From Brevinematales bacterium (GTDB lineage Bacteria; Spirochaetota; Brevinematia; Brevinematales; GWF1-51-8): a DNA stretch of 64,000 nucleotides. A program made the translations under genes and the position numbers. The stretch spans positions 124,001-188,000 of the forward strand of contig JAGVBZ010000008.1 in NCBI GenBank assembly GCA_020059465.1. Direction: 5' to 3'. Every line of letters begins with the position of its first letter. Positions within the stretch are counted from its first letter, which is position 1. The notes beneath the pieces are model-generated. The model was not told where the DNA came from. It saw only the letters and a list, made by a program, of their open reading frames with translations, and ran no database searches. Positions 34,423 to 44,103 of the stretch are shown one piece after another.

Positions 34423-34485
34423 ATAGTACTAACTATAATTGTACTATATAGTACTATTATAACATAGGTAGTATTGGGATGTCAA
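34423..34485 (-). promoter_or_regulatory. MarR operon promoter with palindromic operators
   Basis: On the minus strand TTGACA (34485-34480), an 18-nt spacer and TATAAT (34461-34456). The expected start lies inside GTACTATATAGTAC (34441-34454), a perfect palindrome. A second inverted repeat, ATAGT n4 ACTAT (34423-34436), follows it in the leader. Both share an ATAGTA core and are natural MarR dimer sites. Confidence 0.82.
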
Positions 34486-34590
34486 GGAGAGTACTGATTC
34501 TTATTTCAGCAACACTAATTGATTTTTTATTAATATATTATATAATTATTATTATATATTTAAATTATAGAGAAACTTAAAGAGGATATT

Positions 34591-35838
34591 ATGAAAGAAT
34601 ACATTTATGATATATTAAACTCAGAGAATGAATTGGAAGTACTAATGAAGTATAGCTATTATTTTCATCAAGTGAAGGATTATTGCATTATTTATGAATC
34701 TTCAAATAACGCAAAAAATAGTAATAGAGTTCCAATAAAAGATGTATTTAATAAAAACTTTACGGCAGGATGTAGAATAAATAGCCTTTTTCAGACAAAT
34801 AATTTATTTTTTTATGATCCGAAGACAATCGCAAAAAGGCTAAATAATGGATCATCAGAAATCCCTATTGATTTAATAATTTCTCTTGATACTCAAGCAG
34901 TTAGCTATTTTAGAACTTATATAAACAAAGGAGTTTCTCCACCTTCTGATTTTCTAGAAGTTATTAATTATTTATTTGAGAGAAATATTGACTTTGATCC
35001 TTTACCATACCTTATTGAAAACTATAAAAATATGCTAGAAAATGAAAATGTTATTCCTGAAATATTTGATACTTTAAAAGCATATGAAACACTTCGTACT
35101 TTAAACTATTCTGAGTTTATAAAAACAAGAAGACTCGTTTCATTGATTTCTAATTCTGAAATCAATAGTAATGTTCAGAAAATATTAGACATTATGCTAA
35201 ATAATTTTCATGATCCTCAATTTACGGATGAATATAATATATATTTCGATTTAATTTACATTTCTTTGATGAAAATAATACAAATTCAGTTTATTTCACC
35301 AAAAAAATCTCTTTTTAAAAAATTCTGTGAGTTATTATTTTTCTTTGATACTGAGCTTTCCGTCTATATTGAAGATATTGCCATTTTAGCAATACATTAT
35401 TTCAATTCTCATCAATTAAGATTCTTCTCAAAAATTCATAAAAACAAAAACAAAAACAAATTATTATATGAGATACAGAGTATGGCCGGTGATTTATTAC
35501 ATATCTTCTGGATGAAGCAACATTTTACTTTTCAACCTAAAGAAGATGCAAGATATATTATTCCTACTTTATTATCTTTCGATAAGCGTTTTTCTGATAT
35601 ATTTAGTATATTTTCAATAAAATCTATTGCATTTAAAAAAGATGAAAATGAATTCATTGTAATAAATAAAAACCCTATTACTAATTTTTTTAATCAAGAA
35701 CAAAACCAATATATAAAGAATAAATTTTTTTTAGAGAATTCGATAAAAGAGCGTGTAAGAAATAAAATCACTGCAATTAGTAAAATAGCAGAAACTAAAA
35801 CAAATCTGTTAAGATTAATAGATAAATTCACAGCATAA
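34591..35838 (+). CDS. AT-rich orphan protein of unknown function
   Basis: 415 residues, no signal peptide or membrane helix, mostly helical and rich in Asn, Ile, Lys and Phe. Base composition is much more AT-rich than the genes on both sides, so it was probably acquired. Acidic residues in a LIISLDTQAVSYFRTYI stretch (about 90-106) and in EDIAILAIHYF (about 265-275) recall the spacing of a PIN-like nuclease core, but the match is weak. It stands alone between the MarR operon and proB. A defence or stress role is possible but not shown. Confidence 0.6.
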   Translation: MKEYIYDILNSENELEVLMKYSYYFHQVKDYCIIYESSNNAKNSNRVPIKDVFNKNFTAGCRINSLFQTNNLFFYDPKTIAKRLNNGSSEIPIDLIISLDTQAVSYFRTYINKGVSPPSDFLEVINYLFERNIDFDPLPYLIENYKNMLENENVIPEIFDTLKAYETLRTLNYSEFIKTRRLVSLISNSEINSNVQKILDIMLNNFHDPQFTDEYNIYFDLIYISLMKIIQIQFISPKKSLFKKFCELLFFFDTELSVYIEDIAILAIHYFNSHQLRFFSKIHKNKNKNKLLYEIQSMAGDLLHIFWMKQHFTFQPKEDARYIIPTLLSFDKRFSDIFSIFSIKSIAFKKDENEFIVINKNPITNFFNQEQNQYIKNKFFLENSIKERVRNKITAISKIAETKTNLLRLIDKFTA

Positions 35839-35866
35839 CTATACATTCTGTGTAATATTCTATTTC

Positions 35867-36994
<1,128 letters not shown>

Positions 36995-38145
36995 GGAGCG
37001 CCGCCTCTTTATCTCTCTTTTCACATTCCACATACGTATTGTAGATAGTCCATTCCAAATCTTTCAGGCCACTCCCCTGGAGCGCGCATACCGTCATTAC
37101 ATCGGGAGTGAGCTTTTTAAATTTTTTCGTAATCTTCTCGGTTTCCTTCTGATCGGGCATGAGGTCGATCTTGTTCAGCGCGACCATGAACCTCCGTGAC
37201 GCGAGTGTCTCCGAATACCCGCGAAGCTCGTCCCGCAGTATTTCGAACTTCTTCATCGGTTCGTCCGAGATATCGAGAATGTAAAGAATGATCTTCGTGC
37301 GCTCGATATGCTTGAGGAACTCGATCCCGAGGCCTTTTCCCTCATGCGCGCCCTCGATCAGTCCGGGGATATCCGCTATCAGTACCGACGCATACGCCCC
37401 GTCGGGTGTCATCACTCCGAGGTTCGGCTCGAGGGTCGTGAACGGGTAGTCCGCGATCTTCGGGCGGGCGTTGGTAATCTTCGATATCAGCGTGGACTTG
37501 CCCGCGTTGGGGAAACCGACCAATCCCACATGCGCAATCAGTCTGAGGTCGAGACGGAGCGTCCGCTCCTCGCCGGGCTTACCGGGTTTAGCGTAAAACG
37601 GCGTCTGGTTCGTCGAGCTTTTAAAGTGGGTATTCCCCGCCCCTCCGCGCCCGCCGTATGCGACTATAAACTCGCTCTCCGGCCCGGTCAGGTCGCATAT
37701 CAGTTCGCCTGATTCGGTGTCGTATACCTGCGTACCCTGCGGCACGGTTATTGTAATCGATTCGCCCATCGCCCCGGTCATATGCTGTTTTTTACCGTCA
37801 TGCCCGTTTTTTGCTTTGAAACGCTGGCGGTTATGGATATGCGACAGCGTACGCAGGTTGACGTCCGCGCGAATCAGTACATCCCCGCCGTATCCGCCGT
37901 CGCCGCCGTCCGGCCCGCCGTGATCGACATACTTCTCCCGCCGGAACGTCGCCGCCCCGTCCCCGCCTTTCCCCGCCTTTACATGTATCTCCACTTCGTC
38001 TTTAAATATCACGTTGGTTCCTCCGCGTATCGATTATTATAACCGATTTTTAGCGAACTGTAAAATACGCCCCGACTTTTGAAAATTGTTTGACGAATCT
38101 GCCCGTCCGTGATACTCTAATCGAAACGGAGAAAGGGAGGATTTT

Positions 38146-38769
38146 ATGAGCGTAATCGATAAACTCGCAACTAGTCTGGGGCGGCGCGACGAGGTTCCCA
38201 ACCAGGAACTCGCGAAGGAACTGCGGGAGAAGGACGACCGGGACGGTATCCGTGAACTCGCGGAGCATCTATTCGATAAGGATAAGAATATCGCCAACGA
38301 CTGTATCAAGACGCTTTACGAAATCGGGTATGTCAAGCCCGAACTGATCGCGGACTACTACGAGAGTTATGTAAAACTCTTGAAGAGCAAGAATAACCGG
38401 ATGGTGTGGGGCTCGATGATCGCGCTGTCGACTATCGCGGCATTGCGCGCCGACGGGCTTTTTCCGCATACCGATCTTTTTGCCGAACTCCTGAACACAG
38501 GATCGGTCATCACTGTGGACGGCGCGGTCAGGGTTCTCGCGGGGATCGCGTCAGGGAAGACGGAGTATGCCCGTAAGATTTTTCCCGTCCTCTTCGAACT
38601 CCTGAAAACCACCCGCCCGAAAAGCGTACCGCAGTACTGCGAGAGTATCCTGCACGCCGTATCCCCGGAATTCAAGGACGGGTTTGTGCGCGTCCTGCGT
38701 CTGCGCGAACCCGATCTTTCCCCCACTCAGGCCGCCCGCGTCAATAAGGTTATAAAGAAGTTCGTTTAG
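38146..38769 (+). CDS. HEAT-repeat-like protein
   Basis: 207 residues, all helical, no signal peptide. Regular helix pairs (NIANDCIKTLYEIGYVKPEL, NNRMVWGSMIALSTIAALRA, VDGAVRVLAGIASGKTEYA) look like HEAT/ARM repeats, a scaffold for binding proteins. Divergent from obg, with a GGAGGA site before the ATG. Role unknown. Confidence 0.7.
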   Translation: MSVIDKLATSLGRRDEVPNQELAKELREKDDRDGIRELAEHLFDKDKNIANDCIKTLYEIGYVKPELIADYYESYVKLLKSKNNRMVWGSMIALSTIAALRADGLFPHTDLFAELLNTGSVITVDGAVRVLAGIASGKTEYARKIFPVLFELLKTTRPKSVPQYCESILHAVSPEFKDGFVRVLRLREPDLSPTQAARVNKVIKKFV

Positions 38770-38790
38770 GCGCCGAGAGTACTGCGCGTG

Positions 38791-39290
38791 TCCGATCACC
38801 CTTCGACGTGGCTCAGGGTGACAAACCCGTCATGCCAAGTCTACTTCGTACACTAATCCCGAGTGCTGCGTGTACTTAGTACACTAATTCCGTTATGAAA
38901 CTTCGGGTAAGAATTTATCATTAGCCCGTGCTGATTGATGGCGCAGGATTTCATTTGGTTTCACATACTGCGATTGTCCGATTTCCCTTCGACGAGGCTC
39001 AGGGTGACAAGCCCGTCATGCCAAGTGTACTGAGTGTACTTCGTACACTAATTCCGATATGAAACTTCGGGTAAGTATTTATCATTAAGCCCGTGCTGAT
39101 TGATGGCGCAGGATTTCATCCGTATTCACGTACTCCGCATATCCGATCACCCTTCGACGAGGCTCAGGGTGACAAGCCCGTCATGCTGAGCGTTGTCGAA
39201 GCATGCGCGTTTTTAACCAATTCCATCATCACGGGATATTTTTTTCTGCTTACACCAAGTTTGACATCGGCATTGGCAGCCGCGCAGCGA
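38791..39290. repeat. Block of three long tandem repeats with nested dispersed elements
   Basis: The gap 38770-39350 holds three copies of a 165-186-bp unit starting near 38791, 38977 and 39142, each opening with TCCGAT then CCTTCGACG and CAGGGTGACAA. Two minus-orientation copies of the CACGGGCTA repeat (38881-38940, 39046-39106) and one plus copy (39226-39290) are nested in it. No gene is credible here. Confidence 0.88.
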
Positions 39291-39350
39291 CCAATATTTG
39301 CTTTTCGGCGCGGATACCGTTACAATTTCTATCATTGCATGGAGCGAATT

Positions 39351-40079
39351 ATGAAATCGTTGCAGTATAAGAAGGACGAGGTCAACTGGACGCTGGTCGC
39401 GCTGCTTGCCGGAATGTTTGTCCTGATTGCGGTGTTCTGGAACTTCGTACTGTTCTATCCCTTCAAACTGTTCGTCGTGCTCCTGCACGAGATTTCGCAC
39501 GGGCTTGCGGCGGCTATCACCGGTGGACGGATTGTCGGGATAGAAATATCGCAGGACCTGGGCGGGGTATGCACCACTATCGGCGGCTGGCAATGGCTGG
39601 TAGTGATGGCGGGATATCTCGGGAGTATGCTGTGGGGCGGGCTGATCCTGATACTCGCCTCGCGTACCAATCTCGATAAGATCATTTCGACTGTGATCGG
39701 CGTACTTGTTCTGATAATTGCGATTTTATACATCCGTCCGATCATCAGCTTCGGGTTCCTGTTCGCCGTCCTGTTCGGACTCGGCATCGGAGTCACCGGA
39801 TGGCTCGCCCCGGAGATTGTGAACGATATCCTGCTGAAATTCATCGGGCTGACAAGCGTCATGTACGCGATCATCGATATCAAGGAAGACCTGATCTCGC
39901 GCGATATCCCCGGATCGGACGCGTATGCCATGTCGCGGATCATCCCGCTTCCCCCTGTGGTATGGGGCATTATATGGGGGCTTCTCGCTCTCGCGGCGGC
40001 GTTTTTCCTGATCCGTTTCGCCGCCACCGGAAAAGAAGAATCTCCATGGTCATCTACTAAAATTAAAAATAAGAAATGA
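39351..40079 (+). CDS. M50-like membrane metallopeptidase
   Basis: 242 residues from the ATG at 39351, which has GGAG 7 nt upstream; the longer frame back to 39093 runs through repeats and is not coding. The zinc motif HEISH (His46, Glu47, His50) lies in a hydrophobic helix, followed by GLAAAITGGRIVGIEIS. About six membrane helices in total. It resembles the M50B-type branch of site-2-protease-like proteins. The third metal ligand is not obvious. Substrate unknown. Confidence 0.78.
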   Translation: MKSLQYKKDEVNWTLVALLAGMFVLIAVFWNFVLFYPFKLFVVLLHEISHGLAAAITGGRIVGIEISQDLGGVCTTIGGWQWLVVMAGYLGSMLWGGLILILASRTNLDKIISTVIGVLVLIIAILYIRPIISFGFLFAVLFGLGIGVTGWLAPEIVNDILLKFIGLTSVMYAIIDIKEDLISRDIPGSDAYAMSRIIPLPPVVWGIIWGLLALAAAFFLIRFAATGKEESPWSSTKIKNKK

Positions 40080-40180
40080 CCACTGTCGGCCGTCACCCAT
40101 ATTAAAATTATAACGGCTAATGGATTGGTGATAAAAGTAAATTACATGAGAGACAAACGCTGAATAAAAAGGCAGGGAAA

Positions 40181-40897
40181 ATGAAAACACCGATAAAACG
40201 CTCGAATTTAAGAAGATACGCCGCCGAAATGATCGGAACGTTCGGGATAATATTTTTCTGGACAGGGATGACGGTTATCCCAACGTCGATGGGGATATTG
40301 GGGCATTCCCTTCTGGAATACCTTTTCCTCGGTCTCGCTATCTTCGGGCTGACCCTTGCAGTGGGCAGAGTGTCCGGGGCGCACTTCAATCCCGCGGTCA
40401 CGTTTGCATTCTGGGTCGCGCGAAAAATCAAGACCCGCAGGATGCTGATTTACTTCGCGTGCCAAACAATCGCGGTATTCCTCGCGGTGGGGTTATTCAG
40501 AGTATTCTTTCCCCTGCTCGGCGAGCCTGAATCTATCCAGCCGGGCATCAGTCTCCTTAAAACCCTCGTATTCGAGAGCGTAGTCATATTTCTATTGACA
40601 TTCGTAATCATGCGTGTGTCGCAGAGAGGAAAGATCACCGGTCAGCGGGGCGCGCTCGCGGCTGGGTCGATGTATGCGGTTATCACTTATCTGACAGCGC
40701 CGTTCCATTACCCGGCGGGTCATTCCCTGCGCGCGGCGGCTCTCGCGTTATTCTCGTCGCGTCTGGATGAAATATGGGTTTATTTTGCTGCGGCAATCAT
40801 CGGATCGGCAGTCGCTGCGTTCGCGTCCACCATGATCGATAAGATCGATCCCCTGAAGAAAAAAGAAGGGACGGTCATTAAGCGGCCGCCCCGTTAA
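40181..40897 (+). CDS. Aquaporin/MIP-family channel with altered second NPA
   Basis: 238 residues, six membrane helices. The first half has SGAHFNPAVT with a normal NPA box (Asn70). The second half, where a second NPA-Arg is expected, reads APFHYPAGHSLRAA: Asn is Tyr177 and the selectivity-filter Arg position is Gly180. The channel may therefore pass something other than water or glycerol, or may not conduct. Alone on its strand, 101 nt after the M50 gene. Confidence 0.82.
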   Translation: MKTPIKRSNLRRYAAEMIGTFGIIFFWTGMTVIPTSMGILGHSLLEYLFLGLAIFGLTLAVGRVSGAHFNPAVTFAFWVARKIKTRRMLIYFACQTIAVFLAVGLFRVFFPLLGEPESIQPGISLLKTLVFESVVIFLLTFVIMRVSQRGKITGQRGALAAGSMYAVITYLTAPFHYPAGHSLRAAALALFSSRLDEIWVYFAAAIIGSAVAAFASTMIDKIDPLKKKEGTVIKRPPR

Positions 40898-40900
40898 ATT

Positions 40901-41491
40901 TTACGATTTCTTTTTTGCCAGTTGAAATATGGTCTTTCCGATAATCAGCATCCCGACCGCAATCAGTAAGACCGCGATCATCAAACCGAAGTTGAAGAAC
41001 GCAAAGTAAAAAATGAGCGCTAAACCGATCAGAATACCCGCAGGAATATAAAATCCGACCTCTCTGCCGTACAGGCCTGCGGCCAGAAAACCAAGTCCCG
41101 GCGCGAGAATAAAATTCGGCCATGTCTGCGCGGTCGACGCCCAGCCTACTATGTTCAGCCACAGGAAGTACACGGTCAGGAATGTGAGAATGACTATCGG
41201 AATAAGCGCTCCCGCCGCCTTCCGGCGGTAGGTAATCACGGCTATAGAAATAAAAGGAACGGGAAACATGATAAAAAGCGGCCATAGATTTCCAATCCTG
41301 AAGAACGGAAAGAAGTGCCCCAATAAAAAGCATCCCCCCGCGACTATCAGGATAATCCCGAACATGAACGAACCCGTTTTCTTATCCTTCTCGTTTAGAC
41401 TGATGTCAATTTTTAAATCTGCGCCATTGCACATCTCCGGTTCGGTTTCCGTTCTGAATTCACTCTTTACTTTTCCTTTTTCTTTTGGCAT
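40901..41491 (-). CDS. Six-helix membrane protein (DUF5668/LiaF-like)
   Basis: 196 residues. A charged cytoplasmic N-terminus (about 1-40) precedes paired hydrophobic helices (GSFMFGIILIVAGGCFLLGHFF, then LWPLFIMFPVPFISIAV). The G-I-I-L-I...G-FLL pattern recalls the DUF5668/LiaF N-terminal domain found in envelope-stress sensing proteins. Convergent with the aquaporin-like gene, only 3 nt apart. Role not known. Confidence 0.6.
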   Translation of the reverse strand: MPKEKGKVKSEFRTETEPEMCNGADLKIDISLNEKDKKTGSFMFGIILIVAGGCFLLGHFFPFFRIGNLWPLFIMFPVPFISIAVITYRRKAAGALIPIVILTFLTVYFLWLNIVGWASTAQTWPNFILAPGLGFLAAGLYGREVGFYIPAGILIGLALIFYFAFFNFGLMIAVLLIAVGMLIIGKTIFQLAKKKS

Positions 41492-41760
41492 ACTTACTCC
41501 TTTGCGGTGGTAATATTATAGAAAAATAAAAAAAAATTAGCAATAATTCATGGGTCTGCTGATAAGCCGTATGAAATGAACCCTGCCCCCGCCGACCGCG
41601 GAGATAGACTTGTTATCATTTTGTCCTATTCCCTTAATCATTAATGGGACTTATTTAAATATAAATGATTTATTGCATAATCACGCTCAGCCATGTATAT
41701 ATATAATTAACATATTAGCAAATATATTCTTATGATATAAAAATACTATTAAAATAAGTA

Positions 41761-41788
41761 TTGACAAATTGATTTATTTCTGTAAAAT
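41761..41788 (+). promoter_or_regulatory. Candidate promoter of the response regulator gene
   Basis: TTGACA (41761-41766), a 16-nt spacer and TAAAAT (41783-41788). The rest of the 338-nt AT-rich gap (41492-41829) shows no gene or repeat. A further TATAAT (41803-41808) could serve as an alternative -10. Confidence 0.6.
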
Positions 41789-41829
41789 AAACCAAATAGT
41801 ATTATAATTTCATATTTTGAGGGGAAAAT

Positions 41830-42792
41830 ATGCAAAAGAATCTATCCGCGGACCACCTGATCGTCAAGAACAGGGAGATTTTAGACCATATCACCGAGAT
41901 GGTGATGAAAATGATTACCGCCGTATCGGACTGCGGAAAAATGGCTCTGCGTTTGAGAAATGCCGAGGACGATTTTCCTTTCTATTTTTATCAGGGTTAT
42001 TCCGAGGATTTCATAAAAACAGAGAACTCGATCAGAGCGAAACATAACGGGATTGAGAAACAGTACGAGTGCCTTTGCGGATACATTCTCGAGCATGAGA
42101 GAACCGACGCGTCCATACCGCTTACCGCATTCGGCTCTTACTATACCAATTCTTTTCATACCGAATCCCAAAAAATTAAGTCATCCCTGTTCAATCCAAG
42201 AACCATCTGTATGACCACAAAAGACCATTCTTCAGCGTGGATACCCGTGAAAAAAAGCAGTAAAACAACCGGAAGATACTGCGACGGATTGATCCTGCTT
42301 TCGGACGATAAAGACCTGGGGTTTGACGAGAAAATAATTAACCGTATCGAAAAAATCGCGGAGAATTACGCGGAGATCTATCACCGTCTCGATTCTCTGA
42401 TTCTCAAGGAAACGGCTCTGAGATTGAATATCATCATTGCCGACGATAACGATGCGATCAACCAGTTATTAAAAAAAATTCTTTCCAATTTCGGGCACCG
42501 GATCACTATCGCCCAAAACGGTCAGGATGCGTGGGAAGAGATTCAGAGTCAACGCTACGACCTGGTGATCACCGATCTGCATATGCCGGTCTTGGACGGT
42601 TTCGGATTGATCAAGAAGATTCGTGATGAATACAAAATATACGGCCCGCGAATAATTATCCTGACCGGTTCGCAAATCGAGATTTTACAAAGCGAGAGTA
42701 AAAAATGGGACATCTCCGCCGTCGTCCGTAAACCTCTGACGGACATTTTCGTCCTGCAAAGAATCATCTGCGATATATTCCAGAATGGATGA
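41830..42792 (+). CDS. Response regulator with N-terminal sensor-like region
   Basis: 320 residues. The C-terminal receiver domain (about 199-318) is complete: Asp205-Asp206, phosphoacceptor Asp249 (ITDLHMP), Thr279 (ILTGS) and Lys301 (VRKPLT). The N-terminal 190 residues resemble a GAF-like fold (AFGSYYTNSFH, SAWIPVKKSSK, DGLILLSDD). No output domain is present, so it probably signals by protein contact or through the downstream partner. A GAGGGG site precedes the ATG. Overlaps the SNase/OB gene by 8 nt. No histidine kinase is adjacent. Confidence 0.85.
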   Translation: MQKNLSADHLIVKNREILDHITEMVMKMITAVSDCGKMALRLRNAEDDFPFYFYQGYSEDFIKTENSIRAKHNGIEKQYECLCGYILEHERTDASIPLTAFGSYYTNSFHTESQKIKSSLFNPRTICMTTKDHSSAWIPVKKSSKTTGRYCDGLILLSDDKDLGFDEKIINRIEKIAENYAEIYHRLDSLILKETALRLNIIIADDNDAINQLLKKILSNFGHRITIAQNGQDAWEEIQSQRYDLVITDLHMPVLDGFGLIKKIRDEYKIYGPRIIILTGSQIEILQSESKKWDISAVVRKPLTDIFVLQRIICDIFQNG

Positions 42793-43711
42793 TCCGCACG
42801 GTTCCCCGAAACACGTCCCCGCATTGCCCGGGATAATAGTCACCCTGATACTGCTGACCGTTGCGATACTGTTCAGGGTTTTCGGCAAACCCGGAGCAAT
42901 CACCCTGACACTGCCCGATCATGCGTCGAACTACACGATCATAGCCGTCTCGCAGGATTATTCACTGACCCTCGACCGTCACCCCCCCGTGTATCTTGCG
43001 GGCGTATTGTTTCCCGCAGATAAAAACCCGTCGCCGGTGAAGGAAACTGTTATGCAGTATTTTCTGACCGAGGTAAAGGGGAAAACCTGCCATATCGAAC
43101 CAGACCCGCTGATCACAAATTCCGATCCCGCTCATCCTAAATACTATGTTTATATCGATAAAACATTCCTGAATCTCGAAATGATCCGGAAGGGTATTGC
43201 CATAACGGAAACCGAGGCGTCTTTCGTTTTCAGAGACGATTTTCTCAACGCAGAAAAATCGGCATGGATGAGCAAAGCCGGATTATGGAAAGAATATTCG
43301 TCGCATCTCCTTCTCATGCGTTTCGAATCGCTATCCCCGGAGAAGCAGAAAGATGTTTACAGCGCGATGGCCGGAAAAACCGCAGCAACCGATAAACCCC
43401 CGTCCGTCCAGCCGGGAAAAACAGCTCAATGGGAGGACGCCCATCTTTATTATGGCCGGCAGGTCACGTTCGAGGGGAAGATTGTGCAAACTAAAAACAC
43501 GGGAAAGGTATGCTACCTGAATTTCCACCCGAATTATAAGAAGTTCCTGAGCCTCGTAATATTCGCGTCGGACCTGCCGAAATTTCCCATGAACCCGGAG
43601 AAGTTCTATTTGAATAAGACGGTCAAGGTAACGGGCATTGTAAAGGAGTATCAGGGAAGGCCGGAGATCATCCTCAATTCTCCCTCGCAGATAACGATCA
43701 TAGTGAAATAA
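42785..43711 (+). CDS. Membrane-anchored SNase-like/OB-fold protein
   Basis: 308 residues: one transmembrane helix (about 16-34), a staphylococcal-nuclease-like domain (about 40-180, with VYLAGVLFPADKNPSP and LNLEMIRKGIAITE), and an OB-fold domain (about 215-305, VTFEGKIVQTKNTGKVCYLN and VKVTGIVKEYQGRPEIIL). The usual SNase catalytic Arg/Glu set is not clear, so nuclease activity is doubtful. SNase plus OB proteins are often periplasmic DNA-binding or -degrading proteins. It overlaps the response regulator gene by 8 nt, suggesting co-expression. Confidence 0.7.
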   Translation: MDDPHGSPKHVPALPGIIVTLILLTVAILFRVFGKPGAITLTLPDHASNYTIIAVSQDYSLTLDRHPPVYLAGVLFPADKNPSPVKETVMQYFLTEVKGKTCHIEPDPLITNSDPAHPKYYVYIDKTFLNLEMIRKGIAITETEASFVFRDDFLNAEKSAWMSKAGLWKEYSSHLLLMRFESLSPEKQKDVYSAMAGKTAATDKPPSVQPGKTAQWEDAHLYYGRQVTFEGKIVQTKNTGKVCYLNFHPNYKKFLSLVIFASDLPKFPMNPEKFYLNKTVKVTGIVKEYQGRPEIILNSPSQITIIVK

Positions 43712-43827
43712 AATCAGTTTCGATCCCCCGGGAATAGCGGATACCGGACGCAATTTTCCTTTTAAGGGAAATACCCGCGGCATCCGCGGAATGTTTTTTA
43801 TCGTGAACCGGAAAGCAGGGAATAAAC

Positions 43828-44100
43828 ATGCCGGATATAAAGAAAACACCGATCCCGGAAGAAATGAAAAAGGACTGGAAGTGGGATCATGTCTCATGGA
43901 AGGGCGGTTACAAGGTTGAAGGCGTACACACCTATGAAGGATGCCTGACATGGTATACCGATTATTATCCGGGGTGGGCAGGCGGGGGCGCATGCCAGCA
44001 GTCATTCGACGATTTCTTTAACAACGGCCCGCATATAAAGAATGTTCCGCCCGGTATTCTCGACGATATCCGCCGCACGCTTCTCCCATTGAAGAAATAA
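43828..44100 (+). CDS. Small hypothetical protein rich in Trp and Gly
   Basis: 90 residues with seven tryptophans in its first half (DWKWDHVSWKGG, TWYTDYYPGWAGGG), two Cys, and a helical C-terminus. A CAGGGA site precedes the ATG. No signal peptide. I do not recognise the family. It ends 3 nt before the convergent TspO-like gene. Confidence 0.5.
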   Translation: MPDIKKTPIPEEMKKDWKWDHVSWKGGYKVEGVHTYEGCLTWYTDYYPGWAGGGACQQSFDDFFNNGPHIKNVPPGILDDIRRTLLPLKK

Positions 44101-44103
44101 GGT

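Noticed and set aside
39093-39350. An 86-codon N-terminal extension of the M50-like gene
   Set aside because: It translates repeat DNA, and the ATG at 39351 has a proper GGAG site.
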